64,000 nt of DNA from Phylloscopus collybita (Eukaryota; Chordata; Aves; Passeriformes; Phylloscopidae). The notes beneath the pieces were generated by a model. That model worked only from the letters and a program-made list of their open reading frames with translations, had not been told where the DNA came from and did not search any database. This document shows, piece after piece, positions 1 through 13,000 of the stretch. Numbering within the stretch: position 1 is the stretch's first letter; every line of letters starts with the position of its first letter. A program made the position numbers and the translations under genes. The stretch spans positions 29,005,501 to 29,069,500 of the forward strand of contig JAJNNQ010000009.1 of assembly GCA_027886175.1 (NCBI GenBank). The letters are read 5' to 3'.

Positions 1-3000
1 ATATTTTTGAAAAACAGAGGCCATGGTCAGGGGCAACTGCCTGTAGGTGGCCTTACTTGCGCAAGGTATGACTGGACAAATGACCTCCAGAAATCCCTTC
101 CAGCCCTTACATTCCATAATTTGGATTCTGATAGTAAACAAGGCTACTTTAATTCAGTCGTAATAATACCCCCTCATATCAGTCAAAATATATTGTAGAG
201 AAATACCTCTGCAGGAATTTAATTAGGCAAACTAATAGCTCAATTCTGAATTTATCAACATTTATTTAAAATAAACTGTCTATAGGCCATAAAACTCTGG
301 AATAACCTCTTCTAAGATATAATATTCCTTAGATCTTTACAGATTAATGGATGTATTATTTTGCCGTCTGAGTAATATTCCCATTCATGTCTATCTTTTC
401 CAAGAGCATGCCCCAAAGAGGGGGCATCTTGCCATTCTACTTTGCAAATATAGCACAGAATATTTATTGAAGACTTCTGTTTGCATCACTCATCAATTTT
501 ACCAGCTCTTTCTTTCCTAGGAAAATAGTTACTGCTAAAAATCTTTAACTTCTTATTGACATATAAAAAGTACTCCTTTTCTTTAACTTTATCCTGAGCA
601 GAGTTTCCCTTGATAGGTTTAGCATCGCTAATCATTTCAGTGCATGACACAAAATTATAACAATTGCAATGCATTTCCCCATTACTACATGCAGCTGTTT
701 TTCCTTCTCCCAATTAGCTGTCTTGATAGGATAGACACTTAACTGAAGCAGTGTCCTTTTTTAATTGTGAAACTGTATCTTTTCTGTTGTGAACATAATA
801 TCATACACTCCAAAACAAATAAAAATACATCTTACCTTGTAATTAATTTCTCCTTACTGCATAGTAATAAATCAACTACAATAGGACAAATTACACCCTT
901 CATATTTGTTGCATTATAGAAAATGCACATTAATTTTTATATGAATCTTCCACTACAATATTAATGATGGGTTAAATATATTGGTACTCTCAAATGAGCA
1001 ACCTATAAACTTGCACTTTCCTAATCTAAGATGGGAAGTACTTTGTTTACAAGGTAAACTGCCATGGTGTTATTGGGAAATGGTTAGAACTCTGGAATAT
1101 GAAATGTCTAAAGACCTTTAGCTGTACAAAAGACTCAGTTGTATGGACAAGGATAACTATGTCCATATCAGAACATCAAGAATTAACTTTTACATCCTCA
1201 TCATCAATAAAATCAATTATCATACCAATATAGCTTCCTGAAATACTATCTACTTGTCTTCTGGGCTATTGTACACTATATATCTTGAGACCCATTGCCT
1301 GAAGAGTACATAAAGTGAAAACTTTTCTATGGACATTTTTTCCCATTGCTTATTCTCACATTACTAATCAGACATAAGCCAAGGAGTTTGAACTGTCATG
1401 GCACAGGATACAAGAGTCTATCTCATGTCCATTCATGATAAAAAAATTTAGTATATGATAAGAAAAATCTTAAAATATAAATTATAAATGCTTGTATAAT
1501 TTAACTTGTTATCAAGTCAATGCATTACTAATTGTTTCCTTGGCTTATACTCTACTGAATATTTTTTTGCTTTTGATGCAGTGTGTATCAATCAGATACC
1601 TCTCGGTTCTCAGTTACTGTATGAAATTTGTCTAATGTCTACTCTACTTATGCATATATTTGCACGTGAAACCCAAAGCAGTAATATCATTTAAAAAATC
1701 CAGACTCAAAAGTCTTGGTGTATAATTAAACACATGTTAACAATTTTTTGAGAGATTTGCTATTATGGGGTAATAAGACATTTGCTAACTATACTCAAAA
1801 TAGGTTTTAGAAATCACACAATAAAATTCCCCTAAAAAGTTGCTTTGCTATGACATGATTCAGTTCTGGTTCAAGTCTGAACCTTCTTTTCCCATCCTTC
1901 CACCATCAGGATTTTGTTCACTCAGGAGCAGAGAAAATGAAAGATGTGTAGAGCTTTTCCAAAGCATAGTAACAGTGATAATCTACTAGCAAAGACAGCG
2001 AATGAGCACATAGTTTTGGTTAACGTGATAACTGTCAAGCTGTGGAGATGATATTTTTATTCAGAATATAAAAATAACCATGTATTCCACATTGCTTCTT
2101 GGAATCTCTCACCTAGATACTCTCTGAGCAGCCTGCAACACAGGAGGCCTGGATGTGCATTTGCAAATGGACTCTCAGCCACCAGCTGATGTGCTGGGTC
2201 GAACCAGCCTGATGGGTGTAAAATCACCAATGGGCTACAGTGCCCCAGAGATGCAACTGGATTCTGGTTTCTACCCTGATGAAGTTTTGGTGGGCACTAT
2301 GCCAGAATATGACGTTATATGCAAAAGGAGGTTACAATCAAATACAAGGGAAAGACAAAAGTTTATGCAAGGGATGCAGGTTACTGGATCTATTTACAAA
2401 CTATTTCAATATTTAAATGCAAATTTAATTATGACAAGGATCAGTTTTAAAGTACTATTACTTTACAAGGAATGACATGCAACTCCATAACAATTCTAAC
2501 AGCAGATTAGATAGCCTTCTGCATGTGAAATAATTTTGACTTTTCATTGAACAAAAATCTAGTTCTCTCTTTGACTGCTCATAAATATTAAGACCATCCA
2601 GTGATGGTTTCCAATGAAAGATAATTTTAGATTCCCTTAGGAATTATTTATGTCTCTAATTATTGCTAACTTTCATTTTTATAAACAAAAATTTTTTTTT
2701 TACTTTAATAACTGTTACGTCATCTATTATACTAGAAGACTGACAGATAAAGGAAACTGCACATAGATAATTAATGTTTCTGAAAGGTTTGAAAAGACTA
2801 AGTATAAAATTTTTGATCTAAATAATATAAAATGGTATTTATTAGACACATATATAAACTTAAATGCATTTATTGTTTACTAAACTGCATATTCAATATA
2901 AAAGTTATTTTTAAAGAAATATATAATCTACCATATCCATTAAAAAGTCTGAGATGCAGTAATTATGTTCCAGCTGACACAAGTTAATTCAATAAAATAA

Positions 3001-4670
3001 AATCAGTTTTGCAAGTAACACTAGTATTACACAGTGCAAAATATGCACATGAAAACCTCTATGAACTGCTTCTTTTTCAGAGAGAAAACCCCATGATTCA
3101 TCTAAGGACCAAAAGTAAAATGCATTTTTCATACTTTGTTTTGAATCATATCTCATTGGTTTGTTAAGCTAATATGATTTTTTAAAATTGAAATGTAAGT
3201 ATAATTTAAATATTTTGAAAAATGTGTTTTCTTTTACTAATGCATTTCTTACATAATGTTTTTATAGAGATACAAAATAAAAAATACTGAAAAAATGCTT
3301 TAATCTCTGCACATAACATAAGTGAATCTGTCAGCTCCATTTCATCAAGCAGTTATAAAGGGTGTAACTACTTAATGGGGGTTAATATACAGACATCTTT
3401 GAGGCCAATGGTTATTATTTACACTGGTTCATAGATTATAGTAAGAGCTTCTTTTGTTTGGCTAAGGAATGCAAGTCCACAAAAACTTTCATAACAGTCT
3501 GCATTCATTGGCAATGTAAGAGCTAATATCATGCCTGGTATGTGCTCATTAAGTTCATCACTTTGAGTGGCACCTTGACATTTACAGCCTCTGGAGGTGA
3601 ACTGGATGAGGTTATTTGCCCAAGACAGCAGTTTATACCAATGTCATTTTTCTGTATTGAAGAAGCAAGCCTCAAGCAGTCGAACAGAAGGAAACACCAG
3701 GGACCAAACTGTTGAAGAAAATTAATTTTGTCTGCATTTCAGTCTTCAGTGTGATAAAGTCAATGGAATGTTAAGGAGCTTAGTAACTAAGTCATTTGGT
3801 GATTCTCACATTAAAAAGTTGACCCATAAAGATATACGGGTACATGCTGGTTTCAGTCACTTAAGTGTTATAATCTGACAGATAAACCTGTTTGATACAT
3901 TAAAGAGTGATTACACAAGAATGTGCATTGAAATATACAAAGCTATTCATAGTTGCACACAGACCGCTTCTGATCTATCACTGATCTCTATTTGCATGAC
4001 AGTATCTAACCATTCAAGGCAAAACAGTTTAAAAGACTTATTTATTCATTAATCAATTTATTAATGATTGCCCACTTGAATATGCCCTATATATACAACC
4101 TGTGTCAATATTTATGTCTACTATTGCAAAACAAAATGACAGCAAAGACTTCCCTTCTATAGTTTTTGCTTTACTATAAAATTTATTGCAAAGGCAAATA
4201 TGAAGCTCTAGATAACATCTGCACTTTGCTGAAGTTTTTCCTGATTTAGTGAGCTGTAGCTAAAACAGAGTCTTCTAAGGGATTTAAAATACTATAAAGT
4301 TACTGTGGTTCCTCAGTATTTTCTCCACCATAACACAAATGAAACAAGTTGGAGTTACATGTCATACAAACATCAAATTGTTTAGAAATCACACATGCCC
4401 TTTTTGATCACTTGATACAGCAGGGTCTCAATGGTTCCTCTGAGACTGATTATGCTGAAGAAAAATATACACATGAAACACCCATGCCTATGAAGCAACA
4501 AAATACCCAGATCTCTCTGCCATCAGGTGCTCACTTGCTGCTCTCTTTTAATATCTTCTGATCGAAATTTCTTTTATGTAAGATACTCAGAACGATAGAC
4601 TATTATGATAGCATAAAAAATATCCCACCCTGAAGCAGATCAGCAGACTACGTACTAAATAGAAAAGTGT
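1..4670. other. AT-rich noncoding host DNA, no gene recognised
   Basis: All reading frames are short and broken. The longest open stretch is a 106-codon frame at 2155-2475 (+) that resembles no family I know and lacks convincing splice borders. No tRNA, LTR or LINE remnant was recognised by eye. It is probably intergenic or intronic. Confidence 0.6.
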
Positions 4671-4767
4671 GTGGTGGGTTTTTTTTTGTTTTGTGGGGTT
4701 TTTTGTTTGTTTGTTTTTTGTTTTGTTTTGTTGTTTTTTTTCTGGGTGGGGGGGTTGGTTTTTTTTT
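4671..4767. repeat. G/T-rich low-complexity tract
   Basis: About 97 bases made almost only of T and G, with TTTG and TTTTG units and a run of seven G. Open frames on both strands here are composition artefacts. Similar tracts recur at about 36.4, 36.6 and 44.0 kb, and as A/C on the plus strand at 26.4 and 46.9 kb. Confidence 0.85.
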
Positions 4768-5034
4768 ATGCTCAACAATCATTTATTTATTTGTTTACAG
4801 GAATAATAAATAATAATAATAAAAAAACCCTAGTTGTTTCTACCCTCATCTTTTTCAGGTAACTAGCCTTGCAGAACTTTAGAGGATTGCGTGTTCTTAG
4901 AATACACATTCACATAATGGTAAATGTCCTGGAAAGCACTATTTCTGATGTAAACAAATGCATAATAAATTTTATTATTTCAAATATGATCATCAATATG
5001 TAAATGTTTCCAAAGTTTTTTACTTCATTTTGAG

Positions 5035-5036
<2 letters not shown>

Positions 5037-5077
<41 letters not shown>

Positions 5078-5094
5078 TATATATATAGATATAC
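5037..5094. repeat. (TA)n microsatellite
   Basis: An almost uninterrupted TA dinucleotide run, with two GATA interruptions near its right end. Likely length-polymorphic. Confidence 0.95.
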
Positions 5095-5343
5095 ACAGAA
5101 CAAAAGCAAGAGAGGAAAGACAGAAGAAATGCCATTCCTCTCACTCAGAATGTATTGTGGGCACAGACATTGCTAAACATGAAAATGTATGTGCTGGAAT
5201 TGCAAGTTCTGTCTTATAGAAATTTTCTTGAAATGCACCAATAAAAGGGGCATTGACCCATTTTATTGGTGCAAAGGGCCACCTAAGGAGTTGGTTTTTT
5301 CCTTCCACTCATCATTTCCCATTATCTCCTCTCTTGCATTGAC

Positions 5344-5369
5344 ACATTGCAATTGTTGCAATGCAATGT
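5344..5369. repeat. Nested palindrome built from TTGCAAT/ATTGCAA
   Basis: ACATTGCA at 5344-5351 pairs with TGCAATGT at 5362-5369. An inner register pairs CATTGCAA (5345-5352) with TTGCAATG (5356-5363) across a 3-base loop. Further GCATT and AATTGCAC copies flank it. The half-sites resemble C/EBP or Oct-like motifs, but function is unknown and chance is possible. Confidence 0.6.
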
Positions 5370-6402
5370 GAATTGCACAAGAGTTGCAGTATTTTCCTTG
5401 GTAGCCAGTACAAAATCATAGTCTTCAGAAATGTTCCTTTCTCTGATATTTATCCATTTACATTAACACTTCTAGAAAGATCAGGAAATAGAGATCTGTC
5501 AGAAAAAAAAATAAGATTAAAAAACCCCAATGGAAAATAACCACTAAAACAACAAAAAACTTGGTGAAAAACTATTGACAACCTCTTCCTGTTTTCTTTT
5601 GTGCCCAAGTTCTTCCTTTAATGATGTTCAATTATATAATTATACGTTATTACTGCTTGCTCAAAGGGCCTTGTGCTTTAAGGCACTTTCTCTCTGAAAC
5701 CCATCTATTTGGTTTAGTTTATACTTTATAACTGCAAGAGTGTGACTCAGAAAAATGTTGAATGAAAACCAGTATTACATTTTCTATTTAAATATCTTTT
5801 TATCCTGGCTAATCAGAAGTATTTAATTCCAAAGCATTCCTTTATGTTTTGAAAATTCACCAAAAGAAATGGACTGCACACATACTCTATCCTCTGAGTA
5901 ATTTTTTTTTAATTTACTGAAAAAAAGGACAAGCTTTACTCTTTCCAGTCCTTAGAGCCAATAAATCCATATATTATTCCACCTCATTCATCTTGATGAA
6001 AAGTAAGAACTAGAAGGTAAATTCTTACTCAATGACCAAATCCTCTTTTAAAGGATTTGTCCCCCTAAGAAATCAAACATGTCTTACTATTTGATTACTA
6101 TGCTACAGTATTTGTTCTGGGTATGTGGAGAATGTCAATTATTCACCCAATGTCTGCTTCTAACTCAAAGTGTGACATTATTGTATTTGATGACTATCAT
6201 GATGATATGGGATTTGGTTGGTATATGTGGCAGTCTTTATATTGCTTTAAATTTTTAAATGTGTTGACTCTGAGCAAATGTTTGCCCAAGAATTTTATTA
6301 TACAGAAAGAAAATAAAAGGATACTTGTGAAAGAAATGGGACTGCTTTGAGAAAATATTTTTTCCTTTTTTCATATCTCCTCACTGATTTTTGATAGGTC
6401 TT

Positions 6403-6404
<2 letters not shown>

Positions 6405-6442
<38 letters not shown>
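6405..6442. repeat. Uninterrupted T38 homopolymer
   Basis: Thirty-eight consecutive T. No retrogene or SINE body is recognisable on either side that would explain it as a poly(A) tail of a minus-strand insertion. Confidence 0.95.
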
Positions 6443-6443
<1 letters not shown>

Positions 6444-7262
6444 GCTCTTGAAGTTCCACATAAACAGTGTATGCTAGTAACATGATATGTACAAAATACA
6501 ACATTCAGGAATTAGTTTTTCCTCTGAGGCAGAAGTACATTTTCAAATTCGTCACTACTAAAACTATTGAAATGAGCAGAAAAGCACCAAATATTTTTTA
6601 AGTGTATTTAAAAAACAAAGTGTGTGTGGGGGAGGGGACAGACTTCTTGGTTCTTGCTGTTTTTTCCTTTTGTTTGTAAAAAAAAGTCAGTTAATGTAAG
6701 AACCTATTTCTCAGTCTTGCAAGAGAAGAGCCCTGCTGGTATAATGTGCTGGTCAAATTCAACACAAACCAAATTATAGCTACCCATCAAGCTTTTTGAA
6801 AACCCATTGGATTAGTGAGAGCCTTAATAAACTGCCTAATTTATAATCCTCTCTTTATCCATAGTAACTGATGGGAGGAAGGAGATAACAATGTTTTAGA
6901 AAGTTGTTGGAAGCTAGAATTCTGTCTTATGTCAAATTAGGGCATGGAAGTTACCAAGAACATCCAAAAATGGGGCTTTGTGCCAGTTGGATGAGTTTTG
7001 TTACTTCACTAGGTTGCCATCCCCTCAGTAGGAATTAAGAGTGGCTAACCTTATAGTTCAGAAAGGTTACTGCAGCAGAAATTTGCACTTATGTAAGGAA
7101 TTGCACAATGGTACTCAGTGGGAAATATTATTGCTATTTTGGATTTTTTTTAATTTCAAAGAATTTTCCCACCATTTTCACATAACTTTATGCAGAAAGA
7201 TAGGAGTAAGTACAAGCTTCCAAAACTACCTGGGAGATCAGATCTTGGGAAAAAAATTCAAA

Positions 7263-7318
7263 GTTATTATTTTTATTTATTTATTTATTTATTTATTATT
7301 ATTATTATTTATTTTTAA
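7263..7318. repeat. (TTTA)n / (TTA)n microsatellite
   Basis: Tandem ATTT units pass into ATT units and then back to ATTT. This is a simple tandem repeat without coding potential. Confidence 0.9.
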
Positions 7319-9084
7319 TTTAACAGTCTTCTAAAGAAAAAATGTTTTGAAAGTCTTAGTAAAAACTGCTAGCTGGACAGAATTATCAAAAGTGTAGCTA
7401 ATGGGCTGTTGCAAGTAACTACTTCATTCATACCCTGATTACTAAGACCAGTTTATTATTCCTGAGTATTTTGTCCCATAGTGTGCATCTAGTTTATTGG
7501 TGGTATTCATGGTACATATTTTTTGACATGCACTCCTTTATTCAGTCCTATTTAAAAAAAAATCTGTTCTTTATATCTATTTTTTTTTTTTTGTGGAGTT
7601 TTGTTTTGTCTTGGATTTGTTTTCAGATACTGACCCTAGCAAATTACAAAAATCTGCAACATATATGAAGACACAGGTAACATATTCTGCAAAAAACTTA
7701 TGGTTATATAAAACATGTAGCTTATGGACTAACATTAAATATGTTATCCAACATTTAACATTACCATGCATATTTATGTTTGAAAAGTTGTTTCAACTAT
7801 TCGTCTGATTTTAGCAGAAAGCCCATGTAAACTGCAATAAAACAAGTGAATAAGTTTTAGTAAGTTCTATATGTTTGAAATATGCTTACCTGGACACAAA
7901 ACCTTTGTATGTATGTGCCACAGAAAATGAATGCATTGGCCTTTAAAACTGTACTGCCAGCATTAAATCTTAGGGTCTACATACAAGAAAAAAATATGTG
8001 AAGTATTTTAGTCTGTGATCTTCATATTTTAGTCCATGATTTGTAGTCAAGATCAGTTTTCTAGACCAGTCTCTAATATTTTGTCCGGTTCAAAATATCT
8101 CATATGATGGTGCAGTTCTCTCTTCTACTCTGTACAGTAATAAAATAATTTGACAGGGTATTTCCTTTACAAAGCATTGCCCATTTGCTTCACTGAGGCT
8201 GTTACAGGTTCATAGCTTCTCAAAAATTTGATCATGTTTTCAGAATATGCTATCAAAAAATAAATTCATGCATATCTATGGACATATTCATATTTTGTTG
8301 CTGCTGTTCTTCCTTTCATTTCTTTGTTTCCTTCCCCAAATGTATGGGCATTGACCTACTCATGGAGTGACACCTCCTTCCTGAGAGAGCAGTGGCCAAT
8401 TTTAAAGGGGCTGAAGGAGTACTGTACAACAAAACACTACCAACTCTCCCTTTCTGTGCATGAGAAGATTAGATAAACTAATTTTGCAGTTGCTTTTGGA
8501 GATATCAAAAGTGCTCCAAGTGCAAGGAATAATAGCTTACCTCTTTATTTTCCTTTTCTTTGACGCATTGAGAAAAATCTGAGTCTATCCAAATGAAGGC
8601 TTCATCTACACAAATATTCTATTTGCATTATGTCAATGAGCATTTAAGATTAACTTGTTTTTTTTTTCTTTCTTACATTTATATGCAGGTTTTGCATTCT
8701 GGAAAAATTCTTTATTGTTTAACCTTCTGTTTGACTGGGAATTTGGAGGCTATGCTACTATCAGTTTCTTGTTTTTTTCCCTGAAAGGTTTTTCTACTAT
8801 TTCTAATTTTAGGTAGGGAAACTACATCTATATTGTCCTAGATATATTAGGAGTATTCTGTAGCTAATTCTCTAGATGAAATTCTAAATTTCTACCCTAG
8901 TTTTTGTTGACCAAGCCTTATCATCAACATGTAAAATTCTATTTATATTTCAAATATTTAATATTCTCAAAAAAAGGAAACACAGTCTACTGCTATAGTA
9001 CTCTTGCTTTAAATCTCCTTTTCTAATCAGTCTGGGGGTTTTATGCCATCTTCCCTCACCCTCGCATCACTACTTTGTCACTGT

Positions 9085-9150
9085 CAAAAGCTGCTTGGCA
9101 CTGGTGAGACTTTGTCTTGGACTACTGTGTTCAGTTTTCTTTGGAAGATA
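9085..9150 (+). mobile_element. Possible short CR1 fragment
   Basis: The stretch with CTGGTGAGAC and TACTGTGTTCAGTTTTC resembles the segment that follows the reverse transcriptase in avian CR1 elements. It is short and diverged, and it lies upstream of the next CR1 piece although it would normally follow it, so the assignment is weak. Confidence 0.35.
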
Positions 9151-9494
9151 CTAAAAACAATGAACCAACCAACCAATCAACAAACGAACAGTGGCAGGGA
9201 TCCAGAACAGAATAAATCAGAAAGCTAAGAGTTTTAGAAAGCATTATGTTGTACATTTAGTTGAAAGAGGCAATTGTTCATACAAAAGGTCCTGAGGAAA
9301 GATATAATGATGTACCACTTCACACACACACAAAAGGACAGTAGTCTTCTATTTCTACTGAAAAATTATTAAATGGAAAAGGAAAAAATACATTATAAAG
9401 GGTGAATTTGTCATGAAGGAGGCCTTCACTGGAAAACTAAAGTAGGCTTTCTGTTCATAAAAATATATATTTGTTTAGAATGTTAAACTTAAAA

Positions 9495-10066
9495 AAACGT
9501 GGAAAAGATTATTCTGGGAGGTACTGAAAAACACCTGGAGGACAACAAAGTCATTGGTCGCAGTCACAGTGGCTTCATGATAGGAAGGTCCTGTTTGTCA
9601 AGCCTTATTTCCTTCACCAACACAGTGACCCACCTAGGAAAGCTAGTAGATGTAATCTTTTTGGACTTCTGCAATGATTTTTATATGGTCTCACGCAGTG
9701 TCCTCCTGGATAAAACATCCAGCACACAACTGGATTAGCGGTGTTACATGGTGGGTGAGCAAACGGCTCACAGGTCGAGCACAAAGGCTTACAGTGAATG
9801 GGGCGACATCAGGCTGGCAACTGTCACTGGTGGGGTTCTGCAGGGATCCATCCTAAGCCCAGTTCTCTTCAGCATCCTCATTAACATCTTGGACACAGGA
9901 CTCAAAGGAATATTAAGTTTCCACAGCACTGTGGAAAGGGACCAGAGGGTCGTGGTTGATGGCAAGTTGAGCATGAGCCAACTCAGCCAGGAGGCAGCCA
10001 GGAGGGATAGCATGTCCTGGGGGCATCAGGCCCAGCATGGCCATCAGGGCAAGGGAGGTGAAATGT
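9495..10066 (+). mobile_element. CR1 LINE remnant, 3' part of ORF2 (reverse transcriptase)
   Basis: Translated pieces match the CR1 non-LTR reverse transcriptase. VIFLDFCNDFYMVSRSVLLDK corresponds to the catalytic-Asp block 'LDFSKAFDTVSH' of the family, and GVLQGSILSPVLFSILIN to the conserved 'GVPQGSVLGPVLF' block. A third piece, RVVVDGKLSMSQ, matches the distal domain. The blocks lie in different frames with stops between them, so this is a dead copy. It is 5'-truncated, as usual for CR1, and also lacks the 3' tail. It encodes no functional enzyme. The family assignment is secure; the ends are approximate. Confidence 0.85.
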
Positions 10067-13000
10067 GGGAGACAAGTATCTTTCTGTTCCAGGGACATGT
10101 CATTTTGCTATCTTATAGCCCATTAGAAGTAACCAAGATAGTAAAATCAGACTTTTACATATGTATACTTAGTGCTCAGCTGAGGATATTTTGTATACAA
10201 CTGATGGCAGTTTTGCACTGTAGGGTCAAAGAAACAGGAAAAAAAATCTGTCGGTTTTTAGGGTAGTAGAAAATATGAAGCATTATAGAATTACTAGACC
10301 ATATGCAAAAGGAATTGCAGGCTAATATAAGAAGAAGAAATTAAACAAAAATAGTTGACCCAGAATGATACCTTGAAAGACACAATTTAATTTATTTACT
10401 TTAAATTGTTTTTTACTTTGAGTGACTTTTTTTTTGAGATTAGAAGTGAAGAAATACATAATTTAGCATTTAGTAAATGCTATAGAGTTATCCTGAGACT
10501 TATAGACATTATATCAATCCATTTGACAAGTACTTGCAGTTTCCACTTCAGTGCACAAAAATGATAAGCACAAATCCACAAAGCTGTTTCCTGATATTTT
10601 GTTAACTAAAAAGCTACAGACAAAACCAAAAATCTCTGCAAGCCTGATTGCTACTGCCAGGTCTTGCTAGTAATTGTATTGTTTGTGAGTACTACATACA
10701 TATGCATGAGCTACACACATATTAAACTAAAATCACCTTTAGACATACTTACAGATAAAATCAGTAAATAAATGTTTGTACACTCTTCTTTAAATGAAAT
10801 AAATTCTAAATAAAAATGCAGTTTTTTGTAAAATAAAATGGAAACTCATGAAAGTAAGGGCTATAACTAGCTTTAGAGCTCCTTTGAAAATTTCTCCCTT
10901 TAGTCTTCTTAAATATCTATCCACTGTCATGCTTTTGTTTTGTTTCTACTTATTTGCTGAACTGACTTGTGACATGCTTTGAGATAAGTCTGTGCAATGC
11001 ACTATACAAAAGAGCCTGAAGAATCATGTTGTTCCTTAATAGAGGCAGATAGGCTGTAGAAAATTGGCAAATTGCTGAAAATTCCCCAGGCACATGGTTT
11101 GCAGTAAAATATTTTATGATTCTATAAACATCAATGACAGACATAAGAAGCCAGGGGTTTCCCCCTCATGCCCCAGATTTTTCTAATTCTAAAGCTGTCT
11201 TCCAAGAGTAAACACAACATTATATATTACCTCCAAATTTTCCACATTTTTGGTTTTGGTATTGCTCCAATTTTTTTTTGGTTTAAGAAGATGGTTCCTA
11301 GAGTACAGCATAGCCTTTACTGTGCACTGGATAAAAGTGTAAGGGTCCTAAAGTTCAGCTGAAGTGAATCAATCAGATAAATATTAGGGGAAAGCAATAG
11401 CAAACCTAGGAATAATACATTACTTGTATCCATATAGGTCTTAATGACAATTTTTAAATTTATGCTTAAAATGGAAACAAATTGATTCTTTCATATTAGT
11501 ATCAGACAGGTTTCTTTGCATGCTTCAGATATCATTTGAACCTGAAAACAAGCCCTTGCTCTGTTTTAAGCTTTTCTTTCTGATACCTGTGCTGATATCA
11601 AAAGAAATGACAGGATTTTAGTTTTCAACCAGACTGAAAAAAAACCTACCTGTAGCTGATGTGTTCATGCAGAACACAAGGCCTAGAGATTTCATTCTGC
11701 ATAAGATGCACCTGAAGCTTTGAAATGACATCATGCAGAGAATAGGATGTGCTCTAAATCAGTCTTAACCTTGTTGCATTTACTGCAGTGGAAGCAGAGG
11801 CTTGTACAATGCAAGTACCTCACCCTACATTTAAATCTCCTCATACTAGAATTGTCTTGTTATTTAGAGGACTTCAATGGTTAAGATTTACTCTTCTCTC
11901 CTCCCACAAATATATGTATATAATGTATACAATTTTTTGAGGTAGATTTAAATTTACCCATGTGCAGTGTGTTATCTGTTTTGGCTCAGAAAAGCTGTTT
12001 CTCCCAAACAACCTTCCAACTTGTGCCTTTTATCTTCCAAGCAGGGAAAACTTTTCTGTTGCAAAGACTTTCCTCCCTGAGCAAACACAGCTGGTCACTA
12101 TCCCAGGCACGACATTGGTGCTGGGCTGGGTCTGCTTCCCTGGCCGGTCGCCCACCCACTTGGGCAGTCAGGTAGCAGAATAAGGAGAGTAACCCTTTGC
12201 TGGTAATTGCTCTTCATGTGGTGGAATATCCAGGCAGACTTACACATAACAAGCTTTATACAGACTCTTTGTGCTAATTTGCATTCCCAAACAGAAGCAC
12301 AGTATACATCAAAATATTTTTTAAATAATAGCGAAGCTGCTTTCTAAATAGAAATGTATCTGTATTACTGTTGTTTCTAACTCTCAAGTACTCAGTTTAT
12401 TCTCTGAGATTATTATTCTTGTTTCTCCAAGAACTCCTTTTATTCTTCTGTATTTTGCCACCTAAAGAAATCTTCCTTCTCACTTCATGCCTTTAGCACT
12501 TGCACAGTTGAAAATCCAGTGTTACAAATGTGAGATTATGCCTCCAGGACAGAAATAAAGAACAAGATTCATGCAATATAATGAAACAAAAGCATATTTC
12601 TCATGTAAAACATGAGAGAAAAGAGTTTTATCCATTTATGTATTTATGAATAAATATGTGCTTCTGCTATATATAATTAATATATATATATACATTTATG
12701 TATATATTTATTATTTTTTTTCTAAATTTTTTGCAGTTTCACGATAAGACATTTTTAATCTTTCTTTCTCTGAAATTTTGGTATTTAAAAAAAAATTACT
12801 TTAGAACAATTTTTTTTTCTGGAATATTCATTCATTTTCTTCCTCTGGAGAAAGACAAAGAGGTTTGGTTTGGTTTTTTTTTAAGATGGAGACTACAAAC
12901 TTTTTTTCCTTTAGATTAATATAAATTAAGCAGTAGATACTACAGAGCTGAGAGACAAAACAGCTGCTAGAACTGGGAGGAACACAGAGAGTATGGAAAC

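Larger units (their letters stand above)
5370..9080. other. AT-rich noncoding host DNA with simple repeats
   Basis: No gene or transposon was recognised. The stretch holds a T38 run (6405-6442), a TTTA array (7263-7318) and shorter T runs near 7573-7592. Small open frames here are AT-rich and look random. Confidence 0.6.

Noticed and set aside
2155..2475. 106-codon plus-strand ORF with protein-like first half
   Set aside because: There are no splice borders, promoter or family resemblance. It is kept only as a note.
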